Below are positions 1-6,423 of a stretch of 11,305 bases of DNA, in pieces. This DNA comes from JAZSQT01 sp045538075 (GTDB lineage: Bacteria > Chrysiogenota > Deferribacteres > Deferribacterales > Mucispirillaceae). The stretch is taken from contig JAZSQT010000007.1 in NCBI GenBank assembly GCA_045538075.1, positions 1 to 11,305 on the forward strand, given 5' to 3'. Positions within the stretch are counted from its first letter, which is position 1, and each line of letters begins with the position of its first letter. A model generated the notes under the pieces. That model saw only the letters and a list, made by a program, of their open reading frames with translations, ran no database searches and was not told the origin of the DNA. Both the position numbers and the translations under genes were made by a program.

Positions 1-27
1 TGAGGTTGCCCTCGCAAGATTTTGAGT
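1..27 (-). pseudogene. tRNA-Leu 3'-half fragment cut by the window start
   Basis: Read on the minus strand, this gives the anticodon loop CTCAAAA, the 3' anticodon strand TCTTG, and a variable arm of the form GAGG-GCAA-CCTC. These match the tRNA-Leu at 10859-10944 except in the variable arm, which differs by compensated base pairs, so it comes from a different real tRNA-Leu. The T arm and acceptor strand would lie left of the window. At position 28 tRNA similarity stops abruptly, as expected where an integrated element separates the two halves of its target gene. Confidence 0.7.
13..27. repeat. attL core, left copy of the 15-bp attachment repeat
   Basis: The 15 bases cgcaagattttgagt recur exactly at 10900-10914. 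They span the anticodon loop and 3' anticodon strand of tRNA-Leu(CAA), a usual tyrosine-integrase target. The sequences diverge right after the core (tatttaa here, cttgtgcg at the right copy). An integrase gene with arm-type repeats next to the right copy supports reading the pair as attL and attR. The exact crossover point within the core cannot be seen. Confidence 0.75.
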
Positions 28-226
28 TATTTAAACACTTTTTTAAATAGTATCATATAGTGTTATTTTTGATTACCTAAAACCTTATAAACCCCCTATA
101 AATAAAGGAAATTCCTATCACTTACTGATTAGATAATCCCTTTTAGCGTTATCTTCTATTCAGCTAGTGTTTTTAAATGTTTTCTGGAACTTTTACCATT
201 TTTTGTTAGAAATTTTCAAATAGCAA
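28..226. other. Left element end, no gene seen
   Basis: About 200 bases without a supportable coding region. It holds a small near-palindrome (AGGAA-A-TTCCT, 106-116), a loose AACACT...AGTGTT inverted repeat near 34-64, and one TTGTTAGA motif at 203-210. It probably serves as the left arm for integrase and Xis binding. Confidence 0.4.
203..210 (+). other. Possible left arm-type integrase site (TTGTTAGA)
   Basis: TTGTTAGA here has the same sequence and orientation as the six copies at the right end (10658-10794). One copy at the far end of the element fits an integrase arm-binding site. An 8-mer in AT-rich DNA can occur by chance, so the support is the matching cluster near int. Confidence 0.45.
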
Positions 227-255
227 TTCAAAAATTATAAGATATATGCTATAAT
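227..255 (+). promoter_or_regulatory. Extended -10 promoter of the SIR2 gene
   Basis: TGCTATAAT at 247-255 is a consensus -10 (TATAAT, 250-255) with the extended TG. A weak -35, TTCAAA (227-232), lies 17 bp upstream. Transcription would start near 262, leaving a leader of only about 15-30 nt before the SIR2 start codon. Confidence 0.65.
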
Positions 256-291
256 AACAAACATAATTAAAAGGATGTGCAAAAGAAATAT

Positions 292-3180
292 ATGGAAAAA
301 GTTGTTTATAGTTACATAGAAAAATTAAGAGAAGCAAAAAATAATAATAAGCTAGTTGTGTTTGTAGGTTCTGGTGTATCTATGAATTCAGGTTATATAA
401 CTTGGAAGGATCTAATTAAAGAAATGTATGGAGCATTAAAAGGAACGGATGTTCTTAAAGCAAACGATAGTATTATTTTAAATAACACACTTAAAATTCC
501 ACAGTTGTTATTTGAGAAAGATAAAAATAAATATTATGAAATAATTAGGAATAACTTCCCTGATAAAAAATCAAATGTATTAAACAATAAGATATTTGAG
601 TTAATGCCTAAACATATTATTACAACTAATTATGATAAGCTTTTAGAAAATTCAGATAATCCTTATGTGTCTTTTTATGATGTAGTAACGACCGACAAAC
701 AATTATTACAAGCCCAAAAGCCACATTACATATTAAAAATGCACGGAACAATAGATGATGTAAATACTATAGTTTTGAAAGAAGATGATTATTTTAGATA
801 TCAGCAAGAACATCCAGCATTTGAAACTTTTATAAAATCCTTATTACTTGATCATACTTTTTTATTTTTAGGATATTCGTTATCTGATTTAAACTTAAAA
901 TTAATCTTAGGATGGATTTCAAGCTTGAAAATACAACTAAAAGGAGAATTTGAAAATAAATACTATATTTTAACTGATAACATTGATGATGAATTAGATA
1001 TAGATTTATTTGATTATTTCAATAACAATGGTGTTGTTGTAATTAATTATAAGTCACTAGAAGGCAATTTGTCTAAAAATTCAGAATGTTTGGGACTTCA
1101 CCCCAAAGCAAGAACTATATATTCTCTATGTAATATGTTATGTAGTAATAATGATTGTTTATATGAGTTTATAAAACATTATATAGATTTAATATCAGAA
1201 GATGAATATGTAGATTATGGATTTATAACCAAATTTTTATTGTTAGAACCTTGTATTAAGCTAGATACAACCCTAGAAATAGTTAGAAAACAAAACTTCC
1301 TTATCTTAAAGGAACTATTAGACAGTGATTTGGGAGATAAAATAAACAACCTTTTGTATAGGGCTAAAATTTATTATATTGTATGTGATGAACTGTCAAA
1401 AGAACAAATTTGTATTCATATGCCCATAGAATTGAAAAAGAGTTTTAGAGAAAATTTGTTTATAAAATTTATTGAATTTGATTATAATTCAATGTATAGG
1501 TTGTTGTCAAAAACAAAAGACTCATTTTCAAAATTTTATTATGAAAATCTTTTCAATAATTTTTTTGTAGTAGGTAATCGATTTAAGGAGATAAAATTAG
1601 ATAATATAGATTCTAAACAAGATGTTTTATCTTATTATATAAATAATAATTTTTCAAATCAACTAAGAGCAGATAATGATGCTGAAAGGTTAAATCTACA
1701 AAATGTTTTATCATCATTAAGCCAATTTGAACAAGTTAAATATTCGTATTTTAAAAATGTAGAAGATTGCTTTAATAAACAAATAAATTCATTACAAAAA
1801 AATTTGAACGATATTGAAAAAAATTATCTTACTTCTCAACAAACTATATTCAATTTGGGAGGAGCATTAAATCCTTTATATAAGATGAAAGCTATTTCTT
1901 ATAATATAGTTGAAATATGTTTTCAAAACAATATAATTTTGAATAAGTTTTCTAACCTTAAAACACTATTGTATCCTTATATATCAGCTATGATATGTAC
2001 AAATACAAAGAAAATTGAAAATGAAATTGAGAATGCTAGTTACGATGTATTTAATGTTAAATTAGAAAATTATACATTGAACTCTCAAGATGTTGCTATT
2101 CTTTGTAATTTTATATCAAATAAAGACCTTAATGAATTATTAAAAAAATATTGTGTTGAAGAAATTTCTATTGACTGTGATATTATTAAGCAATTTACAA
2201 ATTTATGGAAAAGTATTAAATTAAAATTAGTGCCTTATAATCAAGACATAATAGAAATATTCTTTAACTTTATTATATTGTTTACACACTTAAATTTAAA
2301 CAAAGAAGAATTGAAAATTACGAATAAAGTACTAAAAGAAGCATTCCAAGAAGATAAACTAACTTTTATAATTCTTAAAGATGTTAATTATTATCAATCA
2401 AATATTCTTACTAATTATTTGAAAAAGTACGAAGATAGTTTAGGTGCTAGTTTTAAAAAATTAATTGGCGAAAAAGTGATTAATTATTGTATTAAAAGAT
2501 ATAAAGAAAACAAGGTTGATTTTAAAGATTTATATCAATTCAAACAATATATCAAATTTGACAAAAAATCATTGGAAGAATTGTTAAATATATACAAAGG
2601 TTTACAAGATAAAGATAAAATGACTGTAGGAATAGATTTTTATATTTATATGGATAAGAATTTTAAAAACGACTTCAAAAAATTAGTTAATGCAAATTAT
2701 GGTTTGTTAAACACTAGGGAAATTATGAATACATATTCTTTAAAAATTTTAGAATTAAATCCCGAACAATCTTTTAATATTGTAGAAAGGGCGAATAAAA
2801 TTATAAATCAAAAAGAAGGAAATGTTCATTATTTCCCAAACCCAAAAGATGCTTGGATTGAATTGTTATGTATTTTAAGATTATGGGGTAAACTTTACGA
2901 TATTAATAATATTGACCCTTATATTACTGATAAAGATTACTATCAATTTATATTTGCTCCAGAAACTTTCAAATCATATGATAAAATTGATTTAAGACAT
3001 TATATGTGGGAAAACATTATACGAAGCAAAAATTATGACAAATATTTATTAACACATAAAAAAGACATTTTAAATTCATTCAATTTACATAAAGATATGG
3101 ATACTGCTGGAGAAGTTGAAAGAAAGTTTATATATAAATATATGCTTACTGACAAAGAAATATGGGACAATAAATACTAA
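292..3180 (+). CDS. Large SIR2-domain protein, putative anti-phage NAD-depletion effector
   Basis: About 962 residues from ATG 292. Counting from an alternative in-frame GTG at 277, the N-terminal ~220 residues carry SIR2 (Rossmann) motifs: LVVFVGSGVS (26-35), TTNYD (116-120), KMHG (154-157) and FLGYSLSD (197-204). Asn118 and His156 match the catalytic pair of defence sirtuins. The remaining ~700 residues are probably helical and show no domain I recognise. Length and layout resemble stand-alone defence sirtuins such as DSR1/DSR2, which degrade NAD+ after sensing phage proteins; that function here is inference. The start is uncertain: AAAAGGA (269-275) is too close to the GTG and rather far from the ATG. 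The gene has its own promoter and stands alone on its strand. Its base composition is very AT-rich, even for this window. It converges on the SLOG gene, and the two stop codons overlap. Confidence 0.85.
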   Translation: MEKVVYSYIEKLREAKNNNKLVVFVGSGVSMNSGYITWKDLIKEMYGALKGTDVLKANDSIILNNTLKIPQLLFEKDKNKYYEIIRNNFPDKKSNVLNNKIFELMPKHIITTNYDKLLENSDNPYVSFYDVVTTDKQLLQAQKPHYILKMHGTIDDVNTIVLKEDDYFRYQQEHPAFETFIKSLLLDHTFLFLGYSLSDLNLKLILGWISSLKIQLKGEFENKYYILTDNIDDELDIDLFDYFNNNGVVVINYKSLEGNLSKNSECLGLHPKARTIYSLCNMLCSNNDCLYEFIKHYIDLISEDEYVDYGFITKFLLLEPCIKLDTTLEIVRKQNFLILKELLDSDLGDKINNLLYRAKIYYIVCDELSKEQICIHMPIELKKSFRENLFIKFIEFDYNSMYRLLSKTKDSFSKFYYENLFNNFFVVGNRFKEIKLDNIDSKQDVLSYYINNNFSNQLRADNDAERLNLQNVLSSLSQFEQVKYSYFKNVEDCFNKQINSLQKNLNDIEKNYLTSQQTIFNLGGALNPLYKMKAISYNIVEICFQNNIILNKFSNLKTLLYPYISAMICTNTKKIENEIENASYDVFNVKLENYTLNSQDVAILCNFISNKDLNELLKKYCVEEISIDCDIIKQFTNLWKSIKLKLVPYNQDIIEIFFNFIILFTHLNLNKEELKITNKVLKEAFQEDKLTFIILKDVNYYQSNILTNYLKKYEDSLGASFKKLIGEKVINYCIKRYKENKVDFKDLYQFKQYIKFDKKSLEELLNIYKGLQDKDKMTVGIDFYIYMDKNFKNDFKKLVNANYGLLNTREIMNTYSLKILELNPEQSFNIVERANKIINQKEGNVHYFPNPKDAWIELLCILRLWGKLYDINNIDPYITDKDYYQFIFAPETFKSYDKIDLRHYMWENIIRSKNYDKYLLTHKKDILNSFNLHKDMDTAGEVERKFIYKYMLTDKEIWDNKY

Positions 3181-3620
3181 ATATAAATTATTGGTTTGTT
3201 TTGCTTTTGGGCATATTTGAGTGTGCGGTAGGCACCGCTTTTATAGGTTTCTTCAATATGACAAACTAGAATATCGCTATTATCAACAATCCACTCGTTG
3301 CGTTTTATAATTTTTTGTTTGTAATGTAATTCTTCAATTTCTGGAAGTATGGAGCCATCATAACAAGATGGCAATTCATATCTTTCTTTATCGTGATGAT
3401 AGTAAGTTAATATGCGAATAAGTTTGATATGTGGATATTTATGTTTTAGTTCCAATACAGCACTAGCACATTTTTTATCAAATGCACCATAGTTTCCATC
3501 ATAGAAAATTGTATAACCTTTTTGTATTAGTTCTTCTAACACTATGGGCAACTTATCTTCAACACCTATACAATGCCATTCATAACGATGACCTGCAAAA
3601 CAAACAATTTTATCTTTCAC
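3177..3620 (-). CDS. Small SLOG-fold (YpsA/DUF1273-like) protein
   Basis: 147 residues from a GTG start. AGGAG lies 7 bases upstream of this GTG; an in-frame extension to 3683 would run through the ribosome site and leader, so it is rejected. Motifs fit the SLOG superfamily of Rossmann-like nucleotide-binding proteins: VCFAGHR (6-12), a glycine loop YDGNYGAFD (40-48), RNEWIVDNSDILV (107-119) and SGAYRTLKYA (128-137). Small YpsA-like SLOG proteins are common in prophages and mobile elements of Bacillota, but their role is mostly unknown. SLOG domains in defence proteins such as Thoeris ThsA bind NAD-derived signals, so lying beside a SIR2 gene is suggestive. However, the two genes converge and are not an operon. 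The leader shares a 17-bp motif with the methyltransferase leader. Confidence 0.75.
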   Translation of the reverse strand: MKDKIVCFAGHRYEWHCIGVEDKLPIVLEELIQKGYTIFYDGNYGAFDKKCASAVLELKHKYPHIKLIRILTYYHHDKERYELPSCYDGSILPEIEELHYKQKIIKRNEWIVDNSDILVCHIEETYKSGAYRTLKYAQKQNKPIIYI

Positions 3621-3643
3621 AACATTTCTCCTACAAAGTAAAG

Positions 3644-3663
3644 ACCAAAAATTTATGGTTTTT
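3644..3663 (-). promoter_or_regulatory. Dyad and shared leader motif upstream of the SLOG gene
   Basis: ACCA (3644-3647) and TGGT (3656-3659) bracket an AT core. The 17 bases 3647-3663 match 6102-6118, upstream of the methyltransferase, at 16 of 17 positions and in the same position relative to the gene. This could be a shared operator or a relic of duplicated leader DNA. An inverted copy of half the motif (accataaatt) lies at 3732-3741. Confidence 0.35.
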
Positions 3664-3751
3664 ATCAATATAAATAAAGTCATTGATTTTTATATTTTGT
3701 GCTTAAATTTTTTATGTTGTTAAAGTTAAAGACCATAAATTAAAAAGAAAA

Positions 3752-3788
3752 ACACTAAAAGCAAATTTAAAATGAATGCTTTTAGTGT
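3752..3788 (-). terminator. Perfect 12-bp hairpin, second of two tandem terminators
   Basis: ACACTAAAAGCA (3752-3763) and TGCTTTTAGTGT (3777-3788) pair perfectly around a 13-nt loop. Read on the minus strand the stem is followed by TTTTTCTTTTT, so it works as an intrinsic terminator behind the one at 3801-3837. It would insulate the SLOG gene from the restriction operon. It could also be part of a small RNA. Confidence 0.6.
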
Positions 3789-3800
3789 AAGAATTTAGTA

Positions 3801-3837
3801 AAAAAGACCATCTATTATAAAAATAGGTGGTCTTTTT
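3801..3837. terminator. Bidirectional terminator after the DUF262-HNH gene
   Basis: A 16-bp stem, 3801-3816 with 3822-3837, has one G-T pair and a 5-nt loop. A-tracts and T-tracts flank it on both sides, so it can stop transcription on either strand. It lies 7 bp past the stop codon of the DUF262-HNH gene. The core GACCATCTATT...AATAGGTGGTC closely resembles the terminator at 6271-6301 on the other side of the operon. Confidence 0.8.
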
Positions 3838-3843
3838 AAGTGT

Positions 3844-4926
3844 TTATTTACCTGACTTTCTTCTATTACATTCTCTACATAACATTTGGCAATTTTCAGC
3901 AGAAGTTTGTCCACCTGCGTGCCAAGGTGTTATATGGTCAGCTTCCATTTCTTTAATATCAAAATGCTCGCCACAATTTTTGCAAATACCTTTTTGTCTT
4001 TCATAAGCACTTCGTTTTTGATTGTCTGTAAAAGTTCTAATATTCAAATACTTTTCATTACGAGTTAAAACATAAGTATAAATACCTTTCTTGTTGGTGA
4101 CATCATCATCCATCATAAGAGTTTGAATTTCATTTTCTAACTTGTCAGTATCGTATGTGTTATCTTTAAATTGGTTATATAAAGCACCCCAATTAATACC
4201 TTTCATTTCTCGTCTATATGTAGTAAAGGTTAGTTTTACCCATTCAATTACATTTCTAAAATAAGTCCATAATTCATTTGCATTCGGTTGATGTTGATGA
4301 GTTGACATATATTCTTCAATATTGCCATTATTAATCCATTCAAGTGCAGTTTCTAAATATTCTTGTCTTATAGGAGAGCCACTCACATAATCTTTTGCTA
4401 AAAGATAGGCAGCACAATTACTTTTACTAAAATGAGTTTTAGCAGAAGTTAACCAAGGTCCTGTGTAAACTGCATTTCTTAATTCTTGGTCGGTCAATTT
4501 TTCTCCAGCTATGTTGATTATCTTAAACCAATCCAACTTTTCTTTATCATTGCCTTCACAAAAGTAAATCATAAGTTTATAATTTAAAATTAAATCTTGT
4601 TCTGTTTTTGTAAGATTATGAAAAGCACGATTATCAATAGAGAAGTCCCCATTAATGTATTGGCAAAAACTAATTGTTCGTTGTTGTCCATCAAGAACTT
4701 CAAAAGTTCCATCTTCGTTTTTAACCCAATACATAACATTAAGTGGAAAACCTTTTCTAATTGTATCTATAACAGCATTTCTCTTTTTCTCATCATAAAC
4801 AAATTCTCTTTGATATTTAGGACGGATATTAAGTTTACCATCAAAACCAACAACACCTTCTTCGGCACTATCAACATAATTCTTTGCAACATCTTTAATT
4901 AGAATCTCTTTAAGTTCAATTTTCAT
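3844..4926 (-). CDS. DUF262-HNH nuclease, putative restriction component
   Basis: 360 residues. The N-terminal DUF262 (GmrSD/ParB-like) domain shows RPKYQREFVYDE (35-46) and DGQQRTISF (79-87), the motif typical of nucleotide-using GmrS-type domains. The C-terminus is a complete HNH module: CKNC (315-318), ADHITPW (329-335), Asn345 and CREC (350-353), giving two zinc knuckles around the catalytic His331. The gene overlaps the methyltransferase by 11 bp, and its AAGGAG site lies inside that gene, so the two are translationally coupled. DUF262-HNH proteins cut DNA in GmrSD-type systems. With a dedicated methylase beside it, the likely role is the cutting half of a restriction-modification pair (inference). 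Nothing appears truncated. Confidence 0.85.
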   Translation of the reverse strand: MKIELKEILIKDVAKNYVDSAEEGVVGFDGKLNIRPKYQREFVYDEKKRNAVIDTIRKGFPLNVMYWVKNEDGTFEVLDGQQRTISFCQYINGDFSIDNRAFHNLTKTEQDLILNYKLMIYFCEGNDKEKLDWFKIINIAGEKLTDQELRNAVYTGPWLTSAKTHFSKSNCAAYLLAKDYVSGSPIRQEYLETALEWINNGNIEEYMSTHQHQPNANELWTYFRNVIEWVKLTFTTYRREMKGINWGALYNQFKDNTYDTDKLENEIQTLMMDDDVTNKKGIYTYVLTRNEKYLNIRTFTDNQKRSAYERQKGICKNCGEHFDIKEMEADHITPWHAGGQTSAENCQMLCRECNRRKSGK

Positions 4927-6073
4927 TTGTATTTCTCCTTTTTATAATAATTCTTGCATATATGCTTGAATAAAGTTCTCCTGTTTCTACATCTCTAAAA
5001 GCTGGCGGTTTTGTGTCATAATCGGGATTATATTTCCTATACAAAGTCCCTTTTGCATTTATAGTATATTTACCTGTTGGCTCACCATCTTTTAAAATTT
5101 CCATTTTCTTTTCACTTGTAAAGTTAATGCTTCCCACAATACCCAAAGCAATAATTTCAAATTGTTTTGGATTGTATTTATCTAGGAATGTCACAGGAAC
5201 ACCTATTTCGCCATCAAAATCATAAGGAATATCTTTATAATTATTAACATTAATAGCATTGTAGTTTACAAAAGGTGGGAATTCAATTTCACTATATTTT
5301 TTATAAAGTGTTAATTCATCATTATGTTTTTTAACATTTAAACTTGTAAACCAACAAGAAGTAGAAACTCTAACCATTTTCTTACCATCTACGACTTTAT
5401 GGTATTTTTCACAATCATCTGGAACGAAGAAATACATACCAACATTAAAATTTGTATAACCTGTTCTAACTTTATCTTCTTTAAAAAGTTTAAATACTTC
5501 TTTGTATGTTAAAGCATTTGTATTTCCCATTATTATGTAATCTTTGTTATAAGTAGTTAATTGTTCTATAAATTCTCTAAACAAAGAAAAAGGTGGATTA
5601 GTCACAACAATATCTGATTGCTTTAATAACTCAACACATTCATTAGACCTAAAATCTCCATTTTCTTTTAATAAGGTCAATGTATTTTTTTTGTTCCTTA
5701 AAAGATGTTCAACATCCGCTAAATCAATCGCACCATCATTATTGCCATCTTCAACTTCTGTTATTTCAATTTTATAAGGGTGGCGGTTATTATTAGGAAC
5801 AACCTTATCATCTCCAAACAAATTTAATTGAGTGTATGCGATTGGAGAACTATCATAGCAAGTTGCAATTAACTTTTTTAATCCTAAATAATTAAAATTC
5901 ATAGCAAAGTATTTAAAGAAATTGCTTTCATAAGGGTCATCACAATTACAAAAAATAACTTTATCTTTAAAACTTTCTTTATAATGTCTTAATTCTTTTT
6001 CAATATCTGCAAGTTGAGTATAAAATTCGTCTGCTTTATTTCTTTTAGCATTATCCATTAACTTGATAGCCAT
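4916..6073 (-). CDS. EcoRI-type adenine-specific DNA methyltransferase
   Basis: 385 residues from ATG 6073, with AAAGGAG 6 bases upstream. A longer in-frame start (6139) would put leader sequence into the protein and is rejected. The start AKRNKADEFYTQ (9-20) and FCNCDDPYESNFFKYF (41-56) are characteristic of the EcoRI methylase family. VVTNPPFSLF (156-165) holds the NPPF catalytic motif of N6-adenine methyltransferases. It would transfer methyl groups from S-adenosylmethionine to adenine in a specific site; the site cannot be read from sequence. First gene of the operon with the DUF262-HNH nuclease, consistent with protecting host DNA. Its upstream region contains the inverted-repeat promoter segment 6136-6295, so expression is probably phase-variable. 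Confidence 0.88.
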   Translation of the reverse strand: MAIKLMDNAKRNKADEFYTQLADIEKELRHYKESFKDKVIFCNCDDPYESNFFKYFAMNFNYLGLKKLIATCYDSSPIAYTQLNLFGDDKVVPNNNRHPYKIEITEVEDGNNDGAIDLADVEHLLRNKKNTLTLLKENGDFRSNECVELLKQSDIVVTNPPFSLFREFIEQLTTYNKDYIIMGNTNALTYKEVFKLFKEDKVRTGYTNFNVGMYFFVPDDCEKYHKVVDGKKMVRVSTSCWFTSLNVKKHNDELTLYKKYSEIEFPPFVNYNAINVNNYKDIPYDFDGEIGVPVTFLDKYNPKQFEIIALGIVGSINFTSEKKMEILKDGEPTGKYTINAKGTLYRKYNPDYDTKPPAFRDVETGELYSSIYARIIIKRRNTNEN

Positions 6074-6089
6074 AGTTTTCTCCTTTGAC

Positions 6090-6118
6090 TTCTCAAAAGA
6101 GAAAAATTTATGGCTTTT
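6090..6118 (-). promoter_or_regulatory. Leader elements of the methyltransferase operon
   Basis: TTCTC-AAAA-GAGAA (6090-6103) is a small perfect hairpin just upstream of the ribosome site. The adjoining 6102-6118 matches 3647-3663 at 16 of 17 bases. The 10-mer ctcaaaagag (6092-6101) recurs as a direct repeat at 6263-6272. If 6136-6295 were inverted, the two copies would become complementary within one leader RNA. Confidence 0.4.
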
Positions 6119-6135
6119 AATGGCGATAAATTCGA

Positions 6136-6150
6136 CCACCTATTACAATA
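6136..6150 (+). repeat. Left inverted repeat of the switch
   Basis: 15-bp arm identical to the reverse complement of 6281-6295. The bases just inside and outside do not match, so the repeat is exactly 15 bp. TACAA-TAGTAG-TTGTA (6144-6159) at its inner edge has the look of a recombinase core with a 6-bp spacer, though the right arm lacks that symmetry. Confidence 0.65.
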
Positions 6151-6218
6151 GTAGTTGTAGTAATTTTTCCCATAAATCTAAATTAAAACCATAATTTTTT
6201 ATGAAAATGAATAAAACA

Positions 6219-6248
6219 TATACAAAAATTTATTATTTGTGCTATAAT
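6219..6248 (+). promoter_or_regulatory. Extended -10 promoter inside the invertible segment, pointing away from the operon
   Basis: TGCTATAAT (6240-6248) is a consensus extended -10, nearly the same as the SIR2 promoter. A -35 of TATACA (6219-6224, 18-bp spacer) or TACAAA (6221-6226, 16-bp) is weak. In this orientation transcription starts near 6255 and runs at once into the terminator at 6271-6301; any read-through reaches the recombinase gene. No comparably good promoter faces the methyltransferase in this orientation. Confidence 0.65.
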
Positions 6249-6270
6249 GTAAAAGTAAATAACTCAAAAG

Positions 6271-6301
6271 AGCCATCTGTTATTGTAATAGGTGGCTTTT
6301 T
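6271..6301 (+). terminator. Terminator straddling the right inverted repeat
   Basis: AGCCATCTGTT (6271-6281) pairs with AATAGGTGGCT (6287-6297) through 11 pairs, two of them G-T, and T residues run to 6301. The right repeat forms the loop and most of the 3' arm. The base of the stem and the T-tract lie outside the repeat, so they would not move on inversion. Confidence 0.7.
6281..6295 (-). repeat. Right inverted repeat of the switch
   Basis: Exact reverse complement of 6136-6150; see the invertible segment entry. It overlaps the terminator hairpin. Confidence 0.65.
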
Positions 6302-6423
6302 CTATGAAAAATTTTAAGAAATTATTTGCTTTTAATTTTACTCCCTTAATTTTTTTATTTTTGATGTCCTTATAAAAGTGAGGGGCACCTCAACTATACT
6401 TATTAATGGAGGTAATAAATAAT

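Larger units (their letters stand above)
6136..6295. repeat. Putative invertible promoter segment bounded by 15-bp inverted repeats
   Basis: ccacctattacaata (6136-6150) and tattgtaataggtgg (6281-6295) are exact reverse complements, with 130 bp between them. The enclosed DNA has no gene but carries a strong extended -10 promoter (6240-6248) pointing right. A tyrosine recombinase gene starts 128 bp beyond the right repeat. Inversion would move the -10 to about 6183-6188 on the minus strand, with transcription starting near 6176, about 100 nt upstream of the methyltransferase ATG. The layout matches known phase-variable promoter switches. Inversion itself is inferred. Confidence 0.65.

Noticed and set aside
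3621..3683. N-terminal extension of the SLOG gene
   Set aside because: It covers the AGGAG site and the leader dyad; the GTG at 3620 has a well-spaced ribosome site and begins at the SLOG fold.
3650..3741. A second invertible segment upstream of the SLOG gene
   Set aside because: The arms (aatttatggt and accataaatt) are only 10 bp, AT-rich and part of a motif present in many copies; no clear promoter lies between them.
3482..4902. Plus-strand frames at 3482-3673, 3886-4068 and 4597-4902
   Set aside because: They lie antisense to the SLOG and DUF262-HNH genes, lack ribosome sites and encode low-complexity sequence.
6074..6139. N-terminal extension of the methyltransferase
   Set aside because: It would translate the leader hairpin and the AAAGGAG site; family similarity begins at the ATG at 6073.
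3801..6301. Inversion of the whole methyltransferase-DUF262-HNH block between its two similar hairpins
   Set aside because: Each hairpin is self-complementary, so their similarity is explained by related terminators; the exact 15-bp repeat is found only at 6136 and 6281.
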